Assembly (NCBI RefSeq): GCF_003086295.3
Contig: NC_092042.1
Coordinates: forward strand, 45,196,137 to 45,260,136
Length of the DNA stretch: 64,000 bases
Direction of reading: 5' to 3'
DNA from: Arachis hypogaea
Taxonomy: Eukaryota > Streptophyta > Magnoliopsida > Fabales > Fabaceae
In this document: in pieces, positions 49,575 through 60,275 of the stretch
How the letters are laid out: each line of letters opens with the position of its first letter
How positions within the stretch are numbered: position 1 is the first letter of the stretch
Notes under the pieces: model-generated
What the model saw: the letters and a program-made list of their open reading frames with translations, nothing else
Told to the model about the DNA's origin: nothing
Database searches by the model: none
Made by a program: the position numbers and the translations under genes

Positions 49575-50927
49575 TGATGAGCGGATAATTTATACGCTTT
49601 TTGGCATTGTTTTTAGGTAGTTTTTAGTAGGATCTAGCTACTTTTAGGGATGTTTTTATTAGTTTTTATGAAAAATTCGCATTTTTGGACTTTACTATGA
49701 GTTTGTGTATTTTTCTGTGATTTCAGGTATTTTCTGGCTGAAATTGAGGGACCTGAGCAAAAATCTGATAGGAGGCTGAAAAAGGACTACAGATGCTATT
49801 GGATTCTGATCTCCCTGCACTCAATATAGATTTTCTAGAGCTACAGAACTCTAAATGGCACGCTCTTAATTGCGTTAGAAAGTAGACATCCAGAGCTTTC
49901 CAGCAATATATAATAGTCCATACTTTATTCGATCTTAGACGACGCAAACTGGCGTTCAACGCCAATTCCATTCTGTATTCTGGAGTAAAACGCCAGAAAC
50001 ACGTCACAAACTAGAGTTAAATGCCAAAAACATGTTACAACTTGGCGTTTAACCCCAAGAGAAACCTCTGCACGTGTAAAGCTTAAGCTCAGCCCAAGCA
50101 CACACCAAAGTGGGCCCCGGAAGTGGATTTCTGCACTTAGACTTATTTCTGTAAACCCTAGTAACTAGTTTAGTATAAATAGAACTTTTTACTATTGTAT
50201 TTTCATATTTGGATTACCTTTTGATCCTTTGATCACGTTTTGGGGGCTGGCCTCACGGCCATGCCTGCCTTATTCTCACTTATGTATTTTCAATGGTGGA
50301 GTTTCTACACACCATAGATTAAAGTGTGGAGCTCTGTTGTACCTCGAGTATTAATGCAATTACTATTATTCTTCTATTCAATTCAACTTATTCTTATTCT
50401 AAGATATTCGTTGCACTTCAACATGATAGATGTGATGATCCATGACACTCATCATCATTCTCACCTATGAATGCGTGCTTGACAACCACTCCCATTCTAC
50501 CTTAGATCGAGCGCGTATCTCTTGGATTCCTTAATCAGAATCTTCGTGGTATAAGCTAGAATTATTGGCAGTCATTCCTGAGATCCGGAAAGTCTAAACC
50601 TTGTCTGTGGTATTCCGAGTAGAATCTGGGAAGGGATGACTGTGACGAGCTTCAAACTCGCGAGTGTTGGGCGTAGTGACAGACGCAAAAGAATCACTAG
50701 ATTCTATTCCGACATGATCGAGAACCGACAGATGATTAGCCGTGCTGTGACAGAGCATTTGGACTATTTTCACTGAGAGGATGGGAAGTAGCCATTGACA
50801 ACGGTGACACCCTACATACAGCTTGCCATAGAAAGGAGTAAGAATGATTGGAGGAAGGCAGTAAGAAAGCAAATATTCAGAATGGACAAAGCATCTCCAT
50901 ACACTTATATGAAATTCCCACTGATGA
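49575..50927 (+). repeat. Truncated LTR of the TGATGAGCGG family
   Basis: Begins TGATGAGCGGATAATTTATACGC and follows the LTR of the 30794 element in order, with more divergence, including the palindrome zone at 49935-50060. It stops about 300 bp short of the usual GTGCACCA end, at the point where the next element begins. No internal region follows. Confidence 0.8.
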
Positions 50928-52170
50928 CATGTCACCATGTCATGTTTTTCTATGCTTTTTCATACAAGAAATTGATGATTTGTGCTTAAATATTGAATGC
51001 TTTTGTGCTTAATTGGTATATTTCTTTGATCTTTTAATTTTATAAATCTTGTAGGAAATAAGAAGAAAAAGAAGCAAAGAAGCACAAAATAAACTAAAAA
51101 GGAGAAAAAAAGAGCTTTGGGGAACACTTTGAAGTTGGAGCACACTTTAGAGCCTTAGGCCACGCTTTTTAAAGCATGGCCCATGACCAAATTAAAGGAA
51201 AAATTGCAATCAGCACACAAAGCTCCGCTCATGCCAAGAGCGGAGCATCATCCTGACACATTTTCAACTTGGAAGTTAAAATCTGGGCGCTCACAGCATG
51301 ACCATGCCTTCTTCAAAGGGCTATAACTTGAGCTACAAATGTCCGATTGATGTGCTTTCAGTTGCGTTGGAAAGCTGACATTCAGACCTTTCCAACGATG
51401 TATGGCAATCCATATTTCGCATGAAATTGAGGCATGAATGAAATGCATCTTTAAGGGCAAAAAATAAGCAAAAATAGACCTAAGTGCAACTACCAAGATT
51501 CGAAGAGGGAGCCTTACTCCAAGGCAAAGAGGCGCTTCTAATAGCGCTCACTTGGAGAGCACAGCGCTCACTTGGAGATCATTGTCGTGCTCTCTTCATA
51601 AAAATTCAAGGAAAATCTTTTCTCCAAATACTTTCACCAAGGCTTGAACTTGGGACCTCCCCTTGGAAGCCAATGCTCAGCTCACAAGGTGAGCAGAGCG
51701 CTACTCATGAGTGCACACAAACATGCTTGACACGGTCCAGGGAAGGAAGGCGCGCATCATGACATGGCCAAGGCACGCTACAAGGGATCTCCAACATAAG
51801 CTCCAATGCTCTGCTCCCCACTTGAGCTGAGCATCCTCCTGGGAGCAATTTTCACATGGGCCAAAAATTCAATAAAAATCTAATTTAATTTAATTCTTCT
51901 CCAAATTGAATCAAGGCCAACCAAACCATTTCTCCTAAAATCCAAAGCAAGCAAAGCCCACATCATCACTCAAAGGCACAAGAACAAGCTAAATTAGGAT
52001 TTTCATTTCAATTTCATTTTGTAAAAAGCCTATATAAGGCACCATTTTCATCTTTGTTAAGGGAGTTGGCTCTAATAGAGAGCATTGGTAGGGATTTCCA
52101 CTAGGGAGTAGTAGGATTAGAGAACTCTCTCTTTAATTTTCATTTCTATTTTAAATCTTGGATTGAGAGT
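50928..52170 (+). mobile_element. Older retroelement, left part
   Basis: LTR-like sequence with the text 'TGATGATTTGTGCTTAAATA' near 50973, an A-rich stretch, and a zone (51180-51850) full of GAGC/GCTC words such as AGCGCTC and GAGCGGAGC. It is interrupted at 52170 by a complete LTR element and resumes at 61920. Its class and true start are uncertain. Frames such as 51484-51762 are not convincing genes. Confidence 0.5.
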
Positions 52171-53792
52171 TGGTGCACGAAATTGTGATCATCAATGGCG
52201 CCATCAACATGGTACACACAATTGTAATCTCAACTCTTTATCACAACTTCGCACAACTAACCAGCAAGTGTACTGGGTCGTCCAAGTAATAAACCTTACG
52301 CGAGTAAGGGTCGATCCCACAGAGATTGTTGGTATGAAGCAAGCTATAGTCACCTTGTAAATCTTAGTCAGGCAAACTCAAATGGTTATGGATGATGTAT
52401 GAATAAAACATAAAGATAAAGATAGAGATACTTATGTAATTCATTGGTGAGAATTTCAGATAAGCGTATGGAGATGCTTTGTCCCTTCCATCTCTCTGCT
52501 TTCCTACTGTCCTCATCCAATCCTTCTTACTCCTTTCCATGGCAAGCTGTATGTAGGGTTTCACCATTGTCAGTGGCTACCTCCCATCCTTTCAATGAAA
52601 ATGTTCAACGCACCCTGTCACGGCACGGCTATTCAGCTGTCGGTTCTCGATCATGTCGGAATAGAATCCAGTGATTCTTTTGCGTCTGTCACTAACGCCC
52701 CACAATCGCGAGTTTGAAGCTCGTCACAGTCATTCAATCATTGAATCCTACCCAGAATACCACAGACAAGGTTTAGACCTTTCGGATTCTCTTGAATGCC
52801 GCCATCAATTCTAGCTTATACCACGAAGATTCCAATTAAGGGATCCAAGAGATAAACATTCAAGCCTTGTTTGCTTGTAGAACAGAAGTGGTTGTCAGGC
52901 ACTCGTTCATAAGTGAGAATGATGATGGGTGTCACATAATCATCACATTCATCATGTTCTTGGGTGCAAATGAATATCTTAGAACAAGAATAGGCTGAAT
53001 TGAATAGAAGAACAATAGTAATTGCATTAATACTCGAGGTACAGCAGAGCTCCACACCTTAATCTATGGTGTGTAGAAACTCCACCGTTGAAAATACATA
53101 AGAACAAGGTCTAGGCATGGCCGTGAGGCCAGCCTCCCAATGATCTAAGATAGCATAAGAATAAAGATAGCTACCAAGATGAGAATACAATAGCAAAAGG
53201 TCTTATTTATAAAGAACTAGTAGCCTAGGGTTTACAAAGATGAGTAAATTACATAAAAATCCACTTCCGGGCCCACTTGGTGTGTGCTTGGGCTAAGCAT
53301 TGAAGCATTTTCGTGTAGAGACTTCTCTTGGAGTTAAACGCCAGCTTTTGTGCCAGTTTGGGCGTTTAACTCCCATTCTTGTGCTAGTTCCGGCGTTTAA
53401 CGCCGGGCAGTTTTGAGCTGATTTGGAACGTCGGTTTGGGCCATCAAATCTCAGGCAAAGTATGAACTATATTGCTGGAAAGCCCAGGATGTCAACTTTC
53501 CAACGCCGTTGAGAGCGCGCCAATTGGGCTTCTAGAGCTCCAGAAAATCCACTTCGAGTGCAGGGAGGTTAGAATCCAACAGCATCTGCAGTCATTTTCA
53601 GCCTCTGAATTAGATTTTTGCTCAGGTCCCTCAATTTCAGCCAGAAAATACTTGAAATCACAGAAAAACACACAAACTCATAGTAAAGTCCAGAAAAGTG
53701 AGTTTTAACTAAAAACTAATAAAGATATACTAAAAAATAACTGAAACATACTAAAAACAATGCCAAAAAGCGTGCAAATTATCCGCTCATCA
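52171..53792 (-). repeat. 3' LTR of the 9.7-kb element
   Basis: 1,622 bp. On the minus strand it begins TGATGAGCGG at 53792 and ends GTGCACCA at 52171. The palindrome zone is at about 53330-53420. Small frames inside (52163-53055) are not genes. Confidence 0.92.
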
Positions 53793-53806
53793 CAACACCA
53801 AACTTA
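53793..53806 (-). other. LTR-adjacent TAAGTTTGGTGTTG word
   Basis: Sits exactly against the 3' LTR, in the place of a polypurine tract, as it does at 35384-35397 in the relative. It is G/T-rich and not pure purine, so its role as second-strand primer is inferred from position only. Confidence 0.5.
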
Positions 53807-54890
53807 AATTGTTGCTTGTCCTCAAGCAACTGAAAATCAAATAAGATAAAAAGAAGAGAATATATAATGAATTCCAAAAACATCTATGAAGATCAGTATT
53901 AATTAGATGAGCGGGGCTTTTAGCTTTTTGCCTCTGAACAGTTTTGGCATTTCACTCTATCCTTTGGAATTCAGAATGATTGGCTTCTATAGGAACTCAG
54001 AATCCAGATAGTGTTATTGATTCTCCTAGTTAAGTATGATGATTCTTGAACACAGCTACTTATTGAGTCTTGGCCGTGGCCCAAAGCACTTTGTCTTCCA
54101 GTATTACCACCAGATACATACATGCCACAGACACATAACTGGGTGAACCTTTTCAGATTGTGACTCAGCTTTGCTAGAGTCCCCAATTAGAGGTGTCCAG
54201 GGTTCTTAAGCACACTCTTTTTGCCTTGGATCACAACTTTATTTCATCCTTTTTCTCTCTTTCTTTTCGTTTTTTCTTGAATATTCACTGCTTTTTCTTG
54301 CTTCAAGAATCATTTTTATGATTTTTCAGATCCTCAGTAACATGTCTCCTTTTTCATCATTCTTTCAAGAGCCAACATTCATGAACCACAAATTCAAAAG
54401 ACATCTGCACTGTTCAAGCATACATTCAGAAAACAAAAGTATTGCCACCACATCAAAATAATTAATCTGTTATAAAATTCAGAATGCAATTCTTCTCTTT
54501 TTCAATTAAGAACATTTTTCATTTAAGAAAGGTGATGGATTCATAGGACATTCATAACTTTTAAGGCATAGTCACTAAGACACTAATGATCACAAGACAC
54601 AAACATAGATAAACATAAGCATAATTTTCGAAAAAATAGAAAAATAAAGAACAAGGAGATTAAAGAACGGGTCCACCTTAGTGATGGCGGCTTGTTCTTC
54701 CTCTTGAAGATCTTATGGAGTGCTTGAGCTCCTCAATGTCTCTTCCTTGCCTTTGTTGCTCCTCTCTCATGATTCTTTGATCTTCTCTAATTTCATGGAG
54801 GAGGATGGAATGTTCTTGGTGCTCCACCCTTAGTTGTCCCATGTTGGAACCTAACTCTCCTAGGGAGGTATTGATTTGCTCCCAATAGTT

Positions 54891-55548
54891 TTATGGAGGA
54901 AAGTGCATCCCTTGAGGCATCTCAGGGATTTCATGATGAGAGGGGTCCCTTGTTTGCTCCATCCTTTTCTTAGTGATGGGCTTGTCCTCATCAATGGGGA
55001 TGTCTCCCTCTATGTCAATTCCAACTGAATAACAGAGGTGACAAATGAGATGAGGAAAGGCTAACCTTGCCAAGGTAGAGGACTTGGTCCAACCTTTGAT
55101 CAAAGTTGACCCTTCTAGTGTAAGGGTGTTCATCTCCTTGCATCATGGGCAAGTTGAATGCCAACCTTACATTTTCCGGACTAAAATCTAAGTATTTCCC
55201 CCGAACCATTGTAAGCCAATTCTTTGGGTCCGGGTTCACACTTTGATCATGGTTCTTGGTGATCCATGCATTGGCATAGAACTCTTGAACCATTAAGATT
55301 CCGACTTGTTGAATGGGGTTGGTAAGAACTTCCCAACCTCTTCTTCGAATCTCATGTCGGATCTCCGGATATTCACTCTTTTTGAGTTTGAAAGGGACCT
55401 CGGGGATCACCTTCTTCAAGTCCACAACTTCATAGAAGTGGTCTTGATGCACCCTTGAGATGAATCTCTCCATCTCCCATGACTCGGAGGTGGAAGCTTT
55501 TGCCTTCCCTTTCCTCTTTCTAGAGGTTTCTCTGGCCTTGGATGCCAT
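54891..55548 (-). pseudogene. ORF2, plant putative transposon protein, internally deleted
   Basis: The ATG at 55548 opens a frame like that at 33311: a basic Lys/Arg start with 'SRKRKGKAKAS', 'EYPEIRHEIRRRGWEVL', 'VQEFYANAW', 'MVRGKYLDFSPENVRLAFNLP' and 'LDQVL'. Here it breaks. The other frame (55133-54891) resumes directly with text equal to the C-terminal third, 'ARLAFPHLICHLC' and 'PITKKRME'. The middle, about 110-120 codons in the relative, is gone and the frame shifted. The relative has the full length but a stop, so neither copy is intact. The family's function is unknown. Confidence 0.75.
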
Positions 55549-55739
55549 AAATGGTTATGGAAAAACAAAAAGCAATGCTTTTACCATACCAAACTTAAAA
55601 GGTTTGCTCATCCTCGAGTAAAAGAAGAAAGAAGAGAGTAGAAGAAGAAGAAATGAAGGAGAAGGAGATGGTTTTGTGGTTCGGCCAAAGGGGGAGAAGT
55701 AGTGTTTAGGTTGTGTGAAAATGAAGGATTGAAGATGGG

Positions 55740-55747
55740 TTTATATA
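55740..55747 (-). promoter_or_regulatory. Candidate internal TATA box before ORF2
   Basis: TATATAAA on the minus strand, about 190 bp upstream of the ORF2 ATG, with a C/T-rich leader after it. It corresponds to the TATA box at 33159-33166 in the relative. Confidence 0.5.
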
Positions 55748-56049
55748 GGAGTGGAGAGAGGGGTAGGGTTCGGTCATGTATGGGTGGGTTTGGGAGGGAA
55801 AGTGGTTTGAATTTGAATGGTGAGGTAGGTGGGGTTTTATGAAGGATGGATGTGAGTGGTCAAGAGAAATATGGGATTTGATAGGTGAGGGATTTTTGGG
55901 GAAGAGGTGTTGAGGTGATTGGTGAATGGGTGAAGAAGAAGAGAGAGGGTGGTGGGGTAGGTAGGGATCATGTGGGGTCCACAGATCCTGAGGTGTCAAG
56001 GAAAAGTCATCCCTGCACCAAGTGGCGAGCAAAAATGCCCTTCGTGCCA

Positions 56050-56225
56050 ATTCTAGCGTTAAACGCCGGGCTGGTGCCTATTTCTGGCGTTTAACGCCAA
56101 CTTCTTACCCTTTACTGGCGTTTAACGCCAGTCTGGTGCCCCTTTCTGGCGTTAAACGCCCAGAATGGTGCCAGACTGGGCGTTAAACGCCCATTTGCTA
56201 GCTTCACTGGCGTTTAAACGCCAGC
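56050..56225. repeat. GGCGTTWAACGCC palindrome array before ORF2
   Basis: Six copies of the 13-bp palindrome, most perfect, one extended by an inserted A, with the 'CCAGAATGG' companion motif. It lies between the protease frame and the ORF2 promoter. Confidence 0.85.
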
Positions 56226-56427
56226 AAGTTCTCCTCCAGGGTGTGCTATTTTTCTTCCTGTTTTTCTTTCTATTTTTGCTTTTTCAATTGATTTTGTGAC
56301 TTCTCATGATCATAAACCTACAGAAAACATAAAATAACAAAGGAAAATAGATAAAAATAACATTGGGTTACCTCGCAACAAGCGCTTCTTTAATGTCAGT
56401 AGCTTGACAGAGGGCTCTCATGGAGCC

Positions 56428-57357
56428 TCACAGATGCTCAAAGCAATGTTGGCACCTCCCAATACCAAACTTAGAGTTTGAATGTGGGGGTTCAACACCA
56501 AACTTAGAAGTTGGTTGTGGCCTCCCAACACCAAACTTAGAGTTTGACTGTGGGGGCTCTGTCTGGCTCTGTTTTGAGAGAAGCTCTTCATGCTTCCACT
56601 CCATGGTTACAGAGGGATATCCTTGAGCGTTAAACACAAGGGATTCTTCATTCACTTGAATGATCAATTCTCCTCTATCCACATCAATCACAGCCTTTGC
56701 TGTGGCTAGGAAGGGTCTGCCAAGGATGATGGATTCATCCATGCACTTCCCAGTCTCTAGGACTATGAAATCAACAGGGATGTAATGGTCTTCAATCTTT
56801 ACCAGAACATCATCTACAAGTCCATAAGCTTGTTTTCTTGAATTGTCTGCCATCTCTAGTGAGATTTTTGCAGCTTGCACCTCAAAGATTCCTAGCTTCT
56901 CCATTACAGAGAGAGGCATGAGGTTTAAACTTGACCCTAGGTCACACAAGGCCTTCTTGAAGGTCATGGTGCCTATGGCACAAGGTATTGAGAACTTCCC
57001 AGGATCTTGTCTCTTTTGAGGTAATTTCTGCCTAGACAAGTCATCCAATTCTTTGGTGAGCAAATGGGGTTCATCCTCCCAAGTCTCATTACCAAATAAC
57101 TTGTCATTTAGCTTCATGATTGCTCCAAGGTATTTAGCAACTTGCTCTTCAGTGACATACTCATCCTCTTCAGAGGAAGAATACTCATCAGAGCTCATGA
57201 ATGGCAGAAGTAAATCCAATGGAATCTCTATGGTCTCAGTGGGAGCCTCAGATTCCCATGGTTCCTCATTGGGGAACTCATTGGAGGCCAGTGGACGTCC
57301 ATTGAGGTCTTCCTCAGTGGCGTTCACTGCCTCTCCCTCCTCTCCGAATTCGGCCAT
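56428..57357 (-). CDS. Retrotransposon aspartic protease region
   Basis: 310 codons including the stop, from an ATG at 57357. Retropepsin-type protease that would cleave gag. Residues about 124-250 carry the fold: 'IPCAIGTMTFKKALCDLGSS' with the catalytic Asp at 139 in DLGSS (relatives often DLGAS), 'LADNS'-like 'EMADNSRK', 'VLVKIEDHYIPVDFIVLE' and the conserved 'IILGRPFLATA'. The N-terminal 120 residues are acidic. The tail (about 275-305) repeats 'SKFGVG' three times, encoded by the word CTAAGTTTGGTGTTG. The frame overlaps gag by 34 bp and is -1 relative to it, so expression may need a frameshift or a separate start. The reverse transcriptase that should follow is missing. Confidence 0.85.
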   Translation of the reverse strand: MAEFGEEGEAVNATEEDLNGRPLASNEFPNEEPWESEAPTETIEIPLDLLLPFMSSDEYSSSEEDEYVTEEQVAKYLGAIMKLNDKLFGNETWEDEPHLLTKELDDLSRQKLPQKRQDPGKFSIPCAIGTMTFKKALCDLGSSLNLMPLSVMEKLGIFEVQAAKISLEMADNSRKQAYGLVDDVLVKIEDHYIPVDFIVLETGKCMDESIILGRPFLATAKAVIDVDRGELIIQVNEESLVFNAQGYPSVTMEWKHEELLSKQSQTEPPQSNSKFGVGRPQPTSKFGVEPPHSNSKFGIGRCQHCFEHL

Positions 57358-58763
57358 GTTGATGGCCTTGCACTCTCCTTTTGGATTTCTTCTGTATTGC
57401 TTGGAAGAGTACTAGGAGGGAGTTCAGTAATTTTCTTGCTCAGCTGACCCACTTGTGCCTCCAAATTTCTAATGGAGGATCTTGTTTCAGTCATGAAACT
57501 TTGAGTGGTTTTGATTAGATCAGAGACCATGGTTGCTAAGTCAGAGTGGTTCTGCTTAGAATTCTCTGTCTGTTGCTGAGAAGATGATGGAAAAGGCTTG
57601 CCATTGCTAAACCTGTTTCTTCCACCATTATTGTTGTTGAAACCTTGTTGAGGTCTCTGTTGATCCTTCCATGAAAGATTTGGATGATTTCTCCATGAAG
57701 GATTATAGGTGTTTCCATAGGGTTCTCCCATGTAATTCACCTCTTCCATTGAAGGGTTCTCAGGATCATAAGCTTCTTCTTCAGATGAAGCTTCCTTAGT
57801 ACTGCCTGGTGCATTTTGCATTCCAGATAGACTTTGAGAAATCATATTGACTTGCTGGGTCAATATTTTGTTCTGAGCCAATATGGCATTCAGAGTATCA
57901 ATCTCAAGAACTCCTTTCTTCTGATTCGTCCCATTGTTCACAGGATTCCTTTCAGAAGTGTACATGAATTGGTTATTTGCAACCATTTCAATGAGTTCTT
58001 GAGCTTCTGCAGGTGTCTTCTTCAGATGAAGAGATCCTCCAGCAGAGCTATCCAAAGACATCTTGGACAGTTCAGACAGACCATCATAGAAAATACCTAT
58101 GATGCTCCATTCAGAAAGCATGTCAGAGGGACACTTTCTGATTAATTGTTTGTATCTTTCCCAAGCTTCATAGAGGGATTCTCCTTCCTTCTGTCTGAAG
58201 GTTTGGACTTCCACTCTAAGCTTACTCAATTTTTGAGGTGGAAAGAACTTTGCCAAGAAGGCATTGACTAGCTTTTCCCAAGAGTTTAGTCTTTCTTTAG
58301 GTTGTGAGTCCAACCATATCCTAGCTCTGTCTCTTACAGAAAAAGGGAATAGCATAAGTCTGTAGACCTCAGGGTCAACCCCATTAGTCTTGACAGTGTC
58401 ACAGATTTGCAAGAATTCAGCTAAAAACTGATGAGGATCTTCCAATGGAAGTCCATGGAACTTGCAATTCTGTTGCATTAGAGAAACTAATTGAGGCTTA
58501 AACTCAAAGTTGTTTGCTCCAATGGCAGGGATAGAGATGCTTCTCCCATAGAAGTCGGGAGTAGGTGCAGTAAAGTCACCCAGCACCTTCCTTGCATTGT
58601 TGGCATTGTTGTTGTTTTCGGCTGCCATGTCTTCTTCTTTGAAGATTTCTGTTAGGTCCTCTACAGAGAGTTGTGCCTTAGCTTCTTTTAGCTTTCGTTT
58701 CAAGGTCCTTTCAGGTTCAGGGTCAGCCTCAACAAGAATGCTTTTGTCTTTGCTCCTGCTCAT
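57324..58763 (-). CDS. Retrotransposon gag, intact frame
   Basis: 479 residues from an ATG at 58763. Gag of a Ty3-type element, forming the particle that packages element RNA. Residues 1-45 are charged. 'SIPAIGANNFEFKPQLVSLM' and 'PLEDPHQFLAEFLQICDTVK' lead into the retrotransposon gag domain (about 125-220) with 'FSVRDRARIWLDSQP', 'WEKLVNAFLAKFFPPQKLSK' and 'ESLYEAWERYKQLIRKCP'. Then comes 'EAQELIEMVANNQFMY', an Asn/Gln-rich segment and a coiled-coil-like 'TRSSIRNLEAQVGQLSKK'. No CCHC knuckle is seen. There is no internal stop. The leader upstream to the primer site is noncoding. A decayed relative lies at 62504-63622. Confidence 0.9.
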   Translation of the reverse strand: MSRSKDKSILVEADPEPERTLKRKLKEAKAQLSVEDLTEIFKEEDMAAENNNNANNARKVLGDFTAPTPDFYGRSISIPAIGANNFEFKPQLVSLMQQNCKFHGLPLEDPHQFLAEFLQICDTVKTNGVDPEVYRLMLFPFSVRDRARIWLDSQPKERLNSWEKLVNAFLAKFFPPQKLSKLRVEVQTFRQKEGESLYEAWERYKQLIRKCPSDMLSEWSIIGIFYDGLSELSKMSLDSSAGGSLHLKKTPAEAQELIEMVANNQFMYTSERNPVNNGTNQKKGVLEIDTLNAILAQNKILTQQVNMISQSLSGMQNAPGSTKEASSEEEAYDPENPSMEEVNYMGEPYGNTYNPSWRNHPNLSWKDQQRPQQGFNNNNGGRNRFSNGKPFPSSSQQQTENSKQNHSDLATMVSDLIKTTQSFMTETRSSIRNLEAQVGQLSKKITELPPSTLPSNTEEIQKESARPSTWPNSERRERQ

Positions 58764-60250
58764 ATGAAAGAGAAGAAAACAAAAAAAATATGGAATCCTC
58801 TACGTCACAGTATAGAGATTCCTTGAGGTGTCAGAGGAAAAGAAAAATAGAAGGCAGAAGTAGAAGAATTCGAACTTATCAAGAGAGATGGAGTTCGAAT
58901 TGTTCATTGAGGAATAGTGTTAGTCCATAAATAGAAGGATGTGAGAAGAGGGGAAGTAATTTTCAAAAATTAAGTAAAAGATTTTGAAAAAATTTTGAAA
59001 AACACTAATTGATTTTCGAAAACCAAGAGTGGAAAAGAAATCAAGTGATTTTTGAAAAAGATTTTGAAATTAGAAATAAAAAAGATTTGATTGAAAACTA
59101 TTTTGAAAAAGATATGATTAAGAAGATATGATTTGAAAAGCAATTTAAAAAGATTTGATTTTGAAAATTAATGACTTGGCTAACAAGAAAAGATATGATT
59201 CAAACATTAAACCTTTCTCAACAGAAAAGGCAACATACTTGAAATGTTGAATCAAATCATTAATTGATAGCAAGTATTTTTGAAATTGGAAAGAAATTGA
59301 TTTTGAAAAATATTTGATTGAAAAGATATGATTTGAAAAAAGATTTGATTTTGAAAAATTTTGAAAACCTGAGAAAAATTTGAATTAAAAACAGAATCTT
59401 CCCTCTTGTGCCATCCTGGCGTTAAACGCCCAGAATGGTGCACATTCTGGCGTTTAACGCCCAAAGCACTACCCTTTTGGGGTTAAACGCCCAGCCAGGC
59501 ATCCTGGCTGGCGTTTAAACGCCAGTTTGCCTTCCTCACTGGGCATTTTGAACGCCCAGCTTTTTCTGTATAATTCCTCTGCTGTATGTTCTGAATCTTC
59601 AATTCTCTGTATTATTGACTCGAAAAGACACAAATTAAAATTGTTTTTGGATTTTTAATAATGAGGAGTAATCAAAATGCAACTAAAATCAAATAACAAT
59701 GCATGCAAGACACCAAACTTAGCAGTTTGTATACTACTGACACTAACAAAATGAGAATGCACATAACAAAACACTCAAGTCAAGAGAATTCAAAGATCAG
59801 AGCAATGAAATCATCAAGAACATCTTGAAGATCACTTAAGACACATGGATGAATGCAAGAAAAATAGAAACATGCAATTGACACCAAACTTAAAATGAGA
59901 CTCTAGACTCAACAAGAAACATAAAATATTTTTGGTTTTTATGATTTTGTAAATTTTTTTTTTGGATTTTTCAAAATTTAAGTGGAAAAAGAAAATAAAG
60001 ATATCAAAATTCTTAATGAGAATTCCAGGAATCATGCAATGTTAGTCTAAAGCTTCAGTCTAAAGGAATTAGACATGGCTAGTCAAGCTTCAGCAGGACA
60101 TTACATTCAAGAGCTAAATTGATGAAGATCAATCAGCTTTGGTGATGATAAGAACATCACCTTGAAACACTAGAATTCATTCTTAAGAACTCTGAAGAAA
60201 AATGCCTAATCTAAGCAACAAGATGAACCGTCAGTTGTCCAAACTCAACA
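58764..60250 (-). other. Leader of the 9.7-kb element
   Basis: Noncoding region between primer site and gag. 58950-59400 is A-rich with repeated TTTTGAAAA words. Palindromes lie at 59410-59560, and copies of the TAAGTTTGGTGT word at 59711-59721 and 59881-59892. Confidence 0.7.
59410..59560. repeat. GGCGTTWAACGCC palindrome array in the leader
   Basis: Five or six perfect or near-perfect copies between the primer site and gag, with 'CCAGAATGG' companions. Confidence 0.85.
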
Positions 60251-60269
60251 ATCCCCGGCAACAGCGCCA
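60251..60269 (-). other. Primer-binding site for tRNA-Asp, one mismatch
   Basis: On the minus strand TGGCGCTGTTGCCGGGGAT, complementary to the tRNA-Asp 3' end apart from one base, next to the 5' LTR. Confidence 0.85.
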
Positions 60270-60275
60270 AAAACT

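Noticed and set aside
51484..51762. 92-codon frame in the older retroelement
   Set aside because: No domain, no conserved context, and placed in LTR-like noncoding sequence.
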